From contig NZ_CABFPH010000056.1 in the NCBI RefSeq assembly GCF_902141845.1, positions 1 to 35,719 on the forward strand: 35,719 nt of DNA, in the 5' to 3' direction. This stretch comes from Methylobacterium symbioticum. GTDB taxonomy: Bacteria; Pseudomonadota; Alphaproteobacteria; Rhizobiales; Beijerinckiaceae. Below, piece after piece: positions 7,650 to 15,156 of this stretch. The position numbers were made by a program, and so were the translations under genes. The notes below the pieces were generated by a model. The model was not told where the DNA came from. It saw nothing but the letters and a program-made list of their open reading frames with translations, and did not search any database. Within the stretch, counting starts at the first letter, position 1. Every line of letters begins with the position of its first letter.

Positions 7650-8921
7650 GTGGCAACAGACCAGACGAGTCCGGGCAAGACCCACAACCTGCGCATCGAC
7701 GGATCGCGCCTGTGGGCGAGCCTGATGGAGACGGCGGCCTTCGGCGGGACGCCGGCCGGCGGCATCAACCGCCTGACGCTCTCGCCCGAGGACGGGCAGG
7801 TACGCGACTGGTTCCGGGCGGCCTGCGAGGCGGCGGGGCTGGAGGTCGGGGTGGACGCGCTCGGCACCCAATACGCGCTGCGCCGCGGGCGCGACATGAG
7901 CCGGAAACCCATCGCCTGCGGCTCGCATCTCGACACCCAGCCCACGGGCGGCAAGTTCGACGGCATCCTCGGCGTGCTCGCCGGGCTCGAGGTGATGCGC
8001 AGCCTCGACGATGCCGGGATCGAGACCGAGGCGCCCCTGCTCCTCGTGAACTGGACCAACGAGGAGGGCTCGCGCTTCGCCCCTGCCATGATGGCCTCGG
8101 CGGCCTATGCCGGGGAATTCACCACCGAGGAGATCCTGGCCAAGCGCGACGCAGCCGGGATCAGCGTCGCCGAGGCCCTCGACGCGATCGGCTGCCGCGG
8201 CCCCGAGCCGGTCGGCGGCCGCGAGATCGGCGCCTTCGTGGAACTGCATATCGAGCAGGGTCCGATCCTGGAGGCCGAGGGGAAGACCATCGGCGTGGTC
8301 GAGGGCGGCCAGGGCATCGCGTGGTTCGACGGCACTGTGACGGGGTTCGAGAGCCATGCCGGCACCACGCCGATGCCGCGCCGCCGCGACGCCCTGCTCG
8401 GCCTCGCCGAACTGGCGCTGGCGGTCGAGCGGATCGCCTGCGCCCACGCCCCCAGCGCCGTGGCGACGATGGGCGAGGCGGTGATCGGCGCGCCCTCGCG
8501 CAACGTGGTGCCCGGCCAGATCCGCTTCACCCTCGACCTGCGCGATCCGCGATCCGAGACCCTCGACGCGATGGAGACGGCGCTTCAGGAGGCCGCCGCC
8601 GAGATCGGGACCCGGCGCAACCTCGCGTTCCAGATCGAGCGGATCTGGCGCAAGGAGCCGGTGCCCTTCGATACGAAGCTCGTCGCCGCCGTCGATGCCG
8701 CCGCGGAGGCGCTCGGCCACAGCCGCCGCCGGATCATCTCGGGCGCCGGCCACGACGCCTGCAACCTCGCGGGCCGCGTGCCCACCACGATGATCTTCGT
8801 GCCCTGCAAGGACGGCGTCAGCCACAACGAGTCGGAATCGGCCACCCCGGCCGATTGCGCGGCCGGCGCCGACGTCCTCCTGCACACCCTGCTCGCCCTG
8901 GCGAACGCCCCGCGCGCCTAA
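7650..8921 (+). CDS. M20-family amidohydrolase (allantoate / N-carbamoyl-amino-acid hydrolase type)
   Basis: This is a zinc- or manganese-dependent hydrolase of the hydantoinase/carbamoylase branch of M20, cleaving N-carbamoyl groups from small molecules such as allantoate, ureidoglycolate or N-carbamoyl amino acids. The 423-residue protein has the metal-binding GSHLDTQPTGGKFDG (His93, Asp104), the catalytic/metal acid pair in WTNEEGSRF, the metal-binding ELHIEQGPILE, the substrate-binding SGAGHDACNLA and the C-terminal SHNESE histidine. The start is the GTG at 7650, with GAGAGGA upstream; an earlier GTG at 7617 lacks this. The substrate cannot be read from sequence. The neighbouring AtzE/HpxZ module and the sigma-54 promoter point to nitrogen release from ureides, allantoate amidohydrolase being the leading guess. 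Ammonium limitation probably induces it. Confidence 0.88.
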   Translation: MATDQTSPGKTHNLRIDGSRLWASLMETAAFGGTPAGGINRLTLSPEDGQVRDWFRAACEAAGLEVGVDALGTQYALRRGRDMSRKPIACGSHLDTQPTGGKFDGILGVLAGLEVMRSLDDAGIETEAPLLLVNWTNEEGSRFAPAMMASAAYAGEFTTEEILAKRDAAGISVAEALDAIGCRGPEPVGGREIGAFVELHIEQGPILEAEGKTIGVVEGGQGIAWFDGTVTGFESHAGTTPMPRRRDALLGLAELALAVERIACAHAPSAVATMGEAVIGAPSRNVVPGQIRFTLDLRDPRSETLDAMETALQEAAAEIGTRRNLAFQIERIWRKEPVPFDTKLVAAVDAAAEALGHSRRRIISGAGHDACNLAGRVPTTMIFVPCKDGVSHNESESATPADCAAGADVLLHTLLALANAPRA

Positions 8922-8940
8922 ACCTGAACCTGAGCCTGAG

Positions 8941-8970
8941 CCGCCGCGCCATGCCCGGCGCGGCGGTTTT
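8941..8970 (+). terminator. Rho-independent terminator after the M20 gene
   Basis: Arms CCGCCGCGCC (8941-8950) and GGCGCGGCGG (8957-8966) pair perfectly over ten bases with a 6-base loop and are followed by TTTT. This is the most canonical terminator in the window. It implies that the downstream three-gene module has its own promoter between 8971 and 9165. Confidence 0.85.
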
Positions 8971-9165
8971 CTATGCATGGATTTTAGGCACATAGTCGGC
9001 CCGCATCCTGTGCTGAAAATGTGCAAATTGGGGCGCTTCTGCTGTTCGGATTGGCAGAAGTTGGCCTGCCGATTGAATGCAACGCTTGCAACCGGTGCCT
9101 TTGCTGCGGATCTTCGCGCCCGTTCACGAGACCGCGACGGCTCGAAACCAGGCCCGGAGCGCACG

Positions 9166-9369
9166 ATGCCAAATCCCGAAGCACCGACCACCGAGCCAGA
9201 TCTCGCGGCCTACGCGGCGGCTGCGGCCCCCGTTCTCGGCCTCACCCTCGATCCGGCCTGGATCGCGCCCGTCGTCGCCAATCTCCGCGTCCTGCGCGCC
9301 GCCGCCGACCTCGTCGCCGGCTTTCCCTTGCCGGACGAGGCCGAGGCGGCCCCGGTCTTCGAGGCGTGA
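9166..9369 (+). CDS. DUF4089 protein, AtzG/HpxX-type small subunit
   Basis: This 67-residue protein has two predicted helices (LAAYAAAAAPVLGLTL and VVANLRVLRAAADLVAGF) and ends in a short acidic tail. It is the GatC-like DUF4089 family. In Pseudomonas sp. ADP such a protein, AtzG, forms a complex with the amidase AtzE (1-carboxybiuret hydrolase) and is needed for it; in Klebsiella the equivalent is HpxX of oxalurate catabolism. It sits directly before an AtzE-type amidase gene, with only a few bases between or overlapping, as expected for a two-subunit enzyme. The start at 9166 gives the normal family length. A weak sigma-54-like sequence lies near 8986-9001 but lacks the TTGC element, so regulation is unclear. 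Confidence 0.82.
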   Translation: MPNPEAPTTEPDLAAYAAAAAPVLGLTLDPAWIAPVVANLRVLRAAADLVAGFPLPDEAEAAPVFEA

Positions 9370-9374
9370 CCGCC

Positions 9375-10772
9375 GTGACCGACTGGAGCACCGCATCCGC
9401 CGCCACCGTCGCCGAGGCGGTCTGCACCGGGCAGGTCTCTGCCCGCGCCGTGGCCGAGGCCGCCCTCGCCCGGATCGCGGCCGTCGATCCCCGCACCAAC
9501 GCCTTCACCGACGTTCTGGGCGCGCGGGCGCTCGCCCGGGCCGACGCGATCGATGCGGGGATCCGTCGGGGCGAGGCGCCGGGTGCGCTCGCTGGCGTCC
9601 CCTTCGCGGTCAAGAACCTGATCGACGTCGCGGAGCTTCCGACCCGGGCCGGCGCGAAGATCAACCGCGATCGGGCGCCGGCCGCCCGCGACGGCGCCCT
9701 GGTGCGGCGCCTGGAGGCGGCGGGCGCCGTCCTCGTCGGCACGCTCAACATGGGCGAGTACGCCTACGACTTCACCGGCGAGAACGTGCATGACGGGGAT
9801 TCGCGCAACCCGCACGACCTCGGCCATATGACCGGCGGCTCCTCCGGCGGCTCCGGCGCGGCGGTGGCGGCGGGGCTCGTGCCCCTCAGCCTCGGCTCGG
9901 ACACCAACGGCTCGATCCGGGTTCCATCCGCCTTCTGCGGCTGCTTCGGCCTGAAGCCGACCTATGGGCGGCTGACCCGGGCCGGCAGCTTCCCCTTCGT
10001 CGGCAGCCTCGATCATCTCGGGCCGATGGCTCGCACGGTCCACGACCTCGCCCGCGCCTACGACGCCATGCAGGGGGAGGATCCGGAGGACCCGGTCGCC
10101 ACGACCCGTGCTCCCGAGCCGGCGCTGCCGGACCTGGAGGACGGGCTCGGATCCCTGCGCGTCGCCGTGGCCGGCGGCTATTTCGCCCGCGGCGGCGACC
10201 CCGAGGCCTTCGCGGCCGTGGCCCGGGTCGCCGACGCCCTCGGCGCGACCCGGACGGTCGAGGTGCCCGAGGCCGCCCGCGCCCGCGCCGCCGCCTACCT
10301 GATCACCGCCGCGGAGGGCGCCGCGCTCCATCTTGACCGCCTGCGTGCCCGCGCGGGCGACTTCGATCCGGCCGTGCGCGACCGCCTGATCGCGGGCGCG
10401 ATGATCCCGGCGCCCCATGTGGAGCGGGCGCAGCGCTTCCGCCGCTGGTATCGTGCGGCGGTCCTCGACCTGTTCCGCGAGGTCGACATCCTGCTCGCCC
10501 CGGCGACTCCGTGCCGGGCGCCGCGTTCCGGCCAGAAGACTTTCGTGATCGACGGCGTCGAGCTGCCGGTGCGGGCCAATATCGGCCTGTTCACGCAGCC
10601 CCTCTCCTTCATCGGGCTGCCGGTGGTGGTGGTTCCCGTCCGGCTCGACGACGGCCTGCCGCTCGGCGTGCAGGTGGTCGCCGCGCCCTGGCGCGAGGCC
10701 GACGCCCTGCGCGTCGCCCGCGTGCTGGAGCGGTCCGGCGCGGTCCGAGCCCCGGTCGCGGCGTTGGATTGA
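9375..10772 (+). CDS. AtzE/HpxY-family amidase
   Basis: This is an amidase-signature hydrolase with the Ser-cisSer-Lys catalytic triad. The 465-residue product shows the catalytic lysine in PFAVKNLIDV, the glycine/serine-rich MTGGSSGGSGAAVAAG with the cis-serine, and the nucleophilic serine in GSDTNGSIRVPSAF; the GSDTNGSIR form is typical of the AtzE group. AtzE hydrolyses 1-carboxybiuret in s-triazine degradation, while the related HpxY belongs to oxalurate use in purine catabolism. With no cyanuric acid hydrolase or allophanate hydrolase in the window but an allantoate-type amidohydrolase next door, the purine/ureide role is favoured by inference. The start at GTG 9375 is preferred because GAGG lies ten bases upstream; GTG 9366 overlaps the preceding stop and is also possible. 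Confidence 0.88.
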   Translation: MTDWSTASAATVAEAVCTGQVSARAVAEAALARIAAVDPRTNAFTDVLGARALARADAIDAGIRRGEAPGALAGVPFAVKNLIDVAELPTRAGAKINRDRAPAARDGALVRRLEAAGAVLVGTLNMGEYAYDFTGENVHDGDSRNPHDLGHMTGGSSGGSGAAVAAGLVPLSLGSDTNGSIRVPSAFCGCFGLKPTYGRLTRAGSFPFVGSLDHLGPMARTVHDLARAYDAMQGEDPEDPVATTRAPEPALPDLEDGLGSLRVAVAGGYFARGGDPEAFAAVARVADALGATRTVEVPEAARARAAAYLITAAEGAALHLDRLRARAGDFDPAVRDRLIAGAMIPAPHVERAQRFRRWYRAAVLDLFREVDILLAPATPCRAPRSGQKTFVIDGVELPVRANIGLFTQPLSFIGLPVVVVPVRLDDGLPLGVQVVAAPWREADALRVARVLERSGAVRAPVAALD

Positions 10773-10781
10773 GGGATGTCC

Positions 10782-11165
10782 ATGGTGATCGACGATCCCG
10801 CGGTGAAGGCCGAGGTCGAGGCGGCCTTCCGCGCCTACGAGGCGGCGCTGACCGGCAACGACGTGCCGGTGCTCGAGGCGCTCTTCCACGACGATCCCCG
10901 CACCATCCGCTACGGCGCGGGCGAGAATCTCTACGGGATGGAGGCGATCCGCGCCTTCCGCCGCGCCCGCGCGCCCGCCGGCCTGATGCGCGCGCTGCAG
11001 GATACGGTGATCACCACCTATGGCCGCGACCTCGCCACCGCGATGACCCTGTTCACCCGCGACAACGCGCCGGGCAAGGTCGGCCGTCAGAGCCAGACCT
11101 GGGTGCGCTTTCCCGAGGGCTGGCGGGTGGTCGCCGCCCATGTGAGCGTGATCGACGCGCCCTGA
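10782..11165 (+). CDS. hpxZ: HpxZ/AtzH-type protein (DUF3225, SnoaL-like fold)
   Basis: The product is a 127-residue single-domain protein of the DUF3225 family. Typical segments are EAAFRAYEAALTGNDVPVL, LFHDDPRTIRYGAGENLYG and a final RVVAAHVSVID strand, giving the cone-shaped NTF2/SnoaL fold. HpxZ is part of the oxalurate cluster of Klebsiella; the related AtzH is linked to decarboxylation of dicarboxyurea in the cyanuric acid pathway. The start at 10782 is chosen because GAGG lies seven bases upstream; an in-frame ATG at 10776 is too close to that site. The gene follows the amidase after nine bases and completes the three-gene module. HpxW, the remaining member of the Klebsiella oxalurate set, is absent here. 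Confidence 0.85.
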   Translation: MVIDDPAVKAEVEAAFRAYEAALTGNDVPVLEALFHDDPRTIRYGAGENLYGMEAIRAFRRARAPAGLMRALQDTVITTYGRDLATAMTLFTRDNAPGKVGRQSQTWVRFPEGWRVVAAHVSVIDAP

Positions 11166-11330
11166 GGCGGGCCAGCCCGAGCACTCCGACAGACATTCCT
11201 GCACGCGGCCCGCGTCGCCTGCTGCCGGTAAGCTTGTGCCGCGGGCTCATGAGACCGTGGCTGATCTGAGGATGCTTTTCGAGCGTGACGCTCGGGCTGG
11301 ACAATCAAGTCTTCACGTCACGCCGTCTCT

Positions 11331-11348
11331 TTGGCCGCGCCCTTGCAT
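11331..11348 (+). promoter_or_regulatory. Sigma-54 (RpoN) promoter for the family-5 binding-protein operon
   Basis: The sequence TTGGCCGCGCCCTTGCAT has the invariant GG (11333-11334) and GC (11345-11346) exactly ten bases apart, a good -24 core (TTGGC) and a perfect -12 core (TTGCA). Three positions after GGC differ from consensus. Transcription would begin near 11357, about 50 bases before the start codon at 11407. No clear activator site was found upstream. Confidence 0.55.
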
Positions 11349-11406
11349 GGGGCCGGCTGTCCCCACGGGCACCCCGGTGCCCGCCCATGGAGCGAACCCC
11401 CTCGAC

Positions 11407-13032
11407 ATGTTGTCCCTGACGAAACGACTCGGCGCCCGCGCGGCGCTCGCCGCCGCCCTGCTGGTCACGGTGGCGATCCCCGGGGCATCGGCCCAGGGCG
11501 TGCTCCGGATCGGCATGACCGCCTCGGACATCCCGCTGACCACCGGCCAGGCCGACAATGGCGGCGAGGGCATGCGGTTCACCGGCTACACGGTCTATGA
11601 CGGCCTCATCAACTGGGACCTGTCCTCCACCGACAAGCCCTCCGACCTGGCCCCGGGCCTCGCCGAGAGCTGGGCGGTCGACGCCACCGACAAGACCAAG
11701 TGGACCTTCAAGCTGCGCCCCGGTGTGAAGTTCCACGACGGTTCCGACTTCACCGCCGAGGCGGTGGTGTGGAACTTCGACAAGCTCCTGAAGAACGATG
11801 CGCCGCAATACGATCCGCGCCAGTCGGCGCAGGGGCGCACCCGCATCCCGGCGGTGGCGAGCTACCGGGTGGTCGACCCGATGACCATCGAGATCGTCAC
11901 CAAGGCGCCGGACGCCACCCTGCCCTACCAGCTCTCCTGGATCATGATCTCCTCGCCCGCGCAGTGGGAGAAGCTCGGCAAGTCGTGGGACGCCTTCGCC
12001 AAGGCGCCGTCCGGCACCGGCCCGTGGAAGATGACCCTGTTCGCCCCCCGCGAGCGGGCCGAGATGGTCCCGAACGCGAATTACTGGGACAAGGGCCGGG
12101 TGCCGAAGCTCGACAAGCTCGTGCTGGTGCCCCTCCCCGAGGCCAATGCCCGCGTCGCCGCGCTCCGCTCGGGCCAGGTCGACTGGATCGAGGCGCCCGC
12201 CCCCGATGCCGTCGCCTCGCTGAAGGGCGCCGGCTTCCAGATCGTCACCAACGCCTACCCGCACAACTGGACCTGGCACCTCTCCCGGGTCGAGGGCTCG
12301 CCCTGGAACGACATCCGGATCCGCAAGGCCGCCAACCTCGCCATCGACCGCGAGGGCCTGAAGGAGCTGCTCGGCGGCCTCGCCATCCCGGCCAAGGGCT
12401 TCCTGCCGCCCGGCCATCAGTGGTTCGGCAAGCCGACCTTCGACGTGAAATACGATCCGGCCGCCGCCAAGAAGCTGATGGCCGAGGCCGGCTACACGCC
12501 CCAGAAGCCGCTCGCCATCAAGGTCGGCATCTCGGCCTCGGGCTCGGGGCAGATGCAGCCGCTGCCGATGAACGAGTTCGTCCAGCAGAGCCTCGCCGAG
12601 GTCGGCTTCAAGGTCGATTTCGAGGTGGTGGAGTGGAACACGCTGATAAACATCTGGCGCGCCGGCGCCAAGGCCGACATCTCGCGCGGCGTGTCGGCGA
12701 TCAACTACTCGTACTTCATCCAGGATCCCTTCACCGGATACATTCGCCATCTGCAGAGCAACCTCGCGCCGCCGAACGGCACGAACTGGGGCTATTACAA
12801 CGATCCTGAGATGGACAAGCTGTTCGACGGCGTGCGCAACACCTTCGACAAGGCTGAGCAGGAGACGATCCTGAAGAAGGTCCACGAGAAGTTCGTCGAC
12901 GACGCGCTGTTCGTCATGATCACGCACGACGTCAACCCGCGCGCCATGAGCGCGAAGGTGAAGGGCTTCAAGCAGGCGCAGAACTGGTTCCAGGACTTCT
13001 CGCAGATCACCATGGCGACCGCCGGCCGATAG
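11407..13032 (+). CDS. Family-5 extracellular solute-binding protein of a Dpp/Opp-type ABC importer
   Basis: This periplasmic receptor captures its ligand and hands it to the two permeases encoded next. The 541-residue protein begins with a Sec signal peptide (MLSLTKRLGARAALAAALL, cleavage near ASA-QG), then shows typical family-5 segments: LAESWAVDATDKTKWTFKLR, GVKFHDGSDFTAEAVVWNFD, and late motifs near NYWDKGRVPKLDKLV. The start is placed at 11407 because the signal peptide follows at once; the in-frame extension to 11236 has no such support. The family binds peptides, nickel, opines, sugars or other solutes, so the ligand is not known. Position after the AtzE/HpxZ module and a sigma-54-type promoter suggest a nitrogen-rich solute. 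A large inverted repeat separates it from the permease genes. Confidence 0.92.
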   Translation: MLSLTKRLGARAALAAALLVTVAIPGASAQGVLRIGMTASDIPLTTGQADNGGEGMRFTGYTVYDGLINWDLSSTDKPSDLAPGLAESWAVDATDKTKWTFKLRPGVKFHDGSDFTAEAVVWNFDKLLKNDAPQYDPRQSAQGRTRIPAVASYRVVDPMTIEIVTKAPDATLPYQLSWIMISSPAQWEKLGKSWDAFAKAPSGTGPWKMTLFAPRERAEMVPNANYWDKGRVPKLDKLVLVPLPEANARVAALRSGQVDWIEAPAPDAVASLKGAGFQIVTNAYPHNWTWHLSRVEGSPWNDIRIRKAANLAIDREGLKELLGGLAIPAKGFLPPGHQWFGKPTFDVKYDPAAAKKLMAEAGYTPQKPLAIKVGISASGSGQMQPLPMNEFVQQSLAEVGFKVDFEVVEWNTLINIWRAGAKADISRGVSAINYSYFIQDPFTGYIRHLQSNLAPPNGTNWGYYNDPEMDKLFDGVRNTFDKAEQETILKKVHEKFVDDALFVMITHDVNPRAMSAKVKGFKQAQNWFQDFSQITMATAGR

Positions 13033-13050
13033 GCCCCGGAACCGCGACAG

Positions 13051-13196
13051 ACCCCCTCTCCCGTTCGGGAGAGGGTTGGGGTGAGGGTTGAGAAGCCTCC
13101 GGAGAGGTCGAGACGGCGCTGCGGTTCTCGCGGAGCGCCATCCTGACAGTTCTCGACCCTCACCCTGTCCCTCTCCCGAACGGGAGAGGGGACCCG
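13051..13196. repeat. Paired palindromic inverted repeat between binding-protein and permease genes
   Basis: Two arms of about 40 bases face each other across roughly 65 bases. Each contains its own palindrome, CCTCTCCCGTTCGGGAGAGG on the left (near 13055-13074) and CCTCTCCCGAACGGGAGAGG on the right (near 13170-13189), plus flanking GGGGTGAGGGTTGA / TCGACCCTCACCC. It encodes no protein. It resembles paired REP elements. Its place right after a binding-protein gene suggests control of mRNA stability or read-through. Confidence 0.8.
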
Positions 13197-13262
13197 CGCC
13201 CTCCCCTGCATTTGGGGCGTGACCGGACGCGTACCGTTAAAACAGACAGAGCCGGACAGCCG

Positions 13263-14216
13263 ATGCTGCTCTACATCCTGAAACGCCTGATCTACGTCAC
13301 GCCCGTCGCCTTCGGCGTCAGCGTGGTCTGCTTCCTGCTCGTCCATCTCGCGCCGGGCGATCCGCTGAGCGCCGTGCTGCCGGCCGACGCCACCCAGGCG
13401 ACCATCGACGAGATGCGCTCCGCCTACGGCTTCGACAAGCCGCTCCCGGTCCAGTACGCGATCTGGCTCTGGCACGTGCTCCAGGGCGATCTCGGCACCT
13501 CCATCGCCACCGGGCGGCCCGTGCTCGGCGAGGTCTCCCGCGCCGTCGTGAACAGCCTGATCCTCGCCTCGGTGGCGACGCTGATCGGCTTCACCTTCGG
13601 CACGCTGTTCGGCTTCGTGGCCGGCTACCGCCGCAACTCGGTCCTCGACCGGGCCGCCTCGGCCCTTTCCGTCTTCGGCGTGAGCGTGCCGCATTACTGG
13701 CTCGGCATGGTCCTCGTGATCATCTTCTCCGCGACGCTCGGCTGGCTGCCGCCGACCGGCGCGGGGCCCGACGGCTCCGGCAACTGGCGGCCCGATTTCG
13801 AACACCTGCGCTACATCATCCTGCCGGCGGTCACGATGTCGGTGATCCCCACCGGCATCATCGCCCGCACCGTGCGCGCGCTCGTGGCCGACATCCTGGC
13901 CCAGGACTTCGTGGAGGCGCTGCGCGCCAAGGGAATGGACGAGTGGGGCGTGTTCAAGCACGTGGTGCGCAACGCCGCGCCGACCGCCCTCGCCATCATG
14001 GGCCTGCAGCTCGGCTACCTGCTCGGCGGCTCGATCCTGATCGAGACCGTGTTCGCCTGGCCCGGCACCGGCTTCCTTCTCAACGCCGCGATCTTCCAGC
14101 GCGACCTGCCGCTGCTCCAGGGCTCCATCCTGGTGCTCGCGATGTTCTTCGTCCTGCTCAACCTCATCGTCGACGTGATGCAGACCGCCCTCGATCCGCG
14201 CATCGAGCGGGCCTGA
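13263..14216 (+). CDS. ABC transporter permease, DppB/OppB type
   Basis: This is the first of two membrane subunits of the family-5 importer. The 317-residue protein starts MLLYILKRLIYVTPVAFGVS, the usual first membrane helix of DppB-type permeases, and has the LAPGDPLSAVLP loop, several later hydrophobic segments, and the cytoplasmic EAA-type loop DFVEALRAKGMDEWGVFKHV that contacts the ATPases. It ends NLIVDVMQTALDPRIERA, the standard family ending. The start at 13263 is chosen because the first helix follows immediately; the earlier in-frame start at 13212 adds only unlike residues. It lies 230 bases after the binding-protein gene, with the inverted repeat in between, and 13 bases before the second permease. 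Confidence 0.93.
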   Translation: MLLYILKRLIYVTPVAFGVSVVCFLLVHLAPGDPLSAVLPADATQATIDEMRSAYGFDKPLPVQYAIWLWHVLQGDLGTSIATGRPVLGEVSRAVVNSLILASVATLIGFTFGTLFGFVAGYRRNSVLDRAASALSVFGVSVPHYWLGMVLVIIFSATLGWLPPTGAGPDGSGNWRPDFEHLRYIILPAVTMSVIPTGIIARTVRALVADILAQDFVEALRAKGMDEWGVFKHVVRNAAPTALAIMGLQLGYLLGGSILIETVFAWPGTGFLLNAAIFQRDLPLLQGSILVLAMFFVLLNLIVDVMQTALDPRIERA

Positions 14217-14229
14217 GCCGGAGAGTGCC

Positions 14230-15156
14230 ATGACAGCCCCCGTCACCGCCGCCTCCGTCGCCCTCGACGGCGCAGTCACCACCGCCCCGCCCGCGGAGGC
14301 CGAGGCCTTCATCCCCTCCCGCGGCTTCTGGGGCCATGTCGGCCACCGGCTGGTCCGCGATCCCGTCGCCATGGCGGCGGGCGCCGTGATCCTGCTCATC
14401 ATCGCGGTCGCGATCCTGTCGCCCTGGATCACGCCGATGGACCCCTACAAGGGCTCGATGCTGCGCCGCCTGCGCCCCATCGGCGACGCCACCTACTGGC
14501 TCGGCTCGGACGAACTCGGCCGCGACATGCTGAGCCGGCTCATGGTCGGCGCTCGCCTGTCGCTGTTCATGGGCGTCACGCCGGTGCTGATCGCCTTCGC
14601 CATCGGCTCGGCCATCGGCATCCTGGCCGGCTATGTCGGCGGCTGGACGAACACGATCCTGATGCGCACCATCGATGTGTTCTTCGCCTTCCCCTCGGTG
14701 CTGCTGGCGATCGCGCTGTCGGGCGCGCTCGGCGCCGGCATCTTCAACGCCATCGTCTCGCTGACCTGCGTGTTCGTGCCCCAGATCGCGCGCGTCGCCG
14801 AGAGCGTCACCACCGGCATCCGCCGCCGCGACTATATCGACGCGGCCAAGCTCTCCGGTGCCTCGGCGCTGACGATCATGCGGGTGCAGGTGCTCGGCAA
14901 CGTGGTCGGGCCGATCTTCGTCTACGCGACCTCGCTGATCAGCGTCTCGATGATCCTGGCCTCGGGCCTCTCCTTCCTCGGCCTCGGCGTGCGCCCGCCC
15001 GAGCCCGAATGGGGCCTGATGCTGAACACCCTGCGCACCGCGATCTACGTGAACCCGATGGTCGCCGCTTTGCCGGGGCTCGCCATCTTCATCGTCTCGA
15101 TCTCGTTCAACCTGTTCTCGGACGGCCTGCGGACGGCCATGGAGATCCGCCAGTGA
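14230..15156 (+). CDS. ABC transporter permease, DppC/OppC type
   Basis: This is the second membrane subunit, 308 residues. It has an N-terminal cytoplasmic stretch ending in the family segment RLVRDPVAMAAGAVILLII (first helix, near residue 45), then YWLGSDELGRDMLSRLMVGAR, a hallmark of DppC-type permeases, and the ATPase-contact loop RRRDYIDAAKLSGASALTIM. GLSFLGLGVRPPEPEWG near the end is also diagnostic. The ATG at 14230 is preceded by GGAGAG. Its stop codon overlaps the start of the next gene in the form GTGA, which implies translational coupling to the first ATPase. There is no sign of truncation. Confidence 0.94.
   Translation: MTAPVTAASVALDGAVTTAPPAEAEAFIPSRGFWGHVGHRLVRDPVAMAAGAVILLIIAVAILSPWITPMDPYKGSMLRRLRPIGDATYWLGSDELGRDMLSRLMVGARLSLFMGVTPVLIAFAIGSAIGILAGYVGGWTNTILMRTIDVFFAFPSVLLAIALSGALGAGIFNAIVSLTCVFVPQIARVAESVTTGIRRRDYIDAAKLSGASALTIMRVQVLGNVVGPIFVYATSLISVSMILASGLSFLGLGVRPPEPEWGLMLNTLRTAIYVNPMVAALPGLAIFIVSISFNLFSDGLRTAMEIRQ

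Noticed and set aside
8986..9001. Sigma-54-like site upstream of the DUF4089-AtzE-HpxZ module
   Set aside because: The -24 half (AGGCAC) is fair and the spacing is right, but the -12 half is CGGCC rather than TTGCW, and the leader would be about 155 bases. Not strong enough to call.
7536..11204. Long minus-strand frames (7536-9191 and 9210-11204)
   Set aside because: They are antisense to the M20, AtzE and HpxZ genes and show no recognisable motif, only composition bias.
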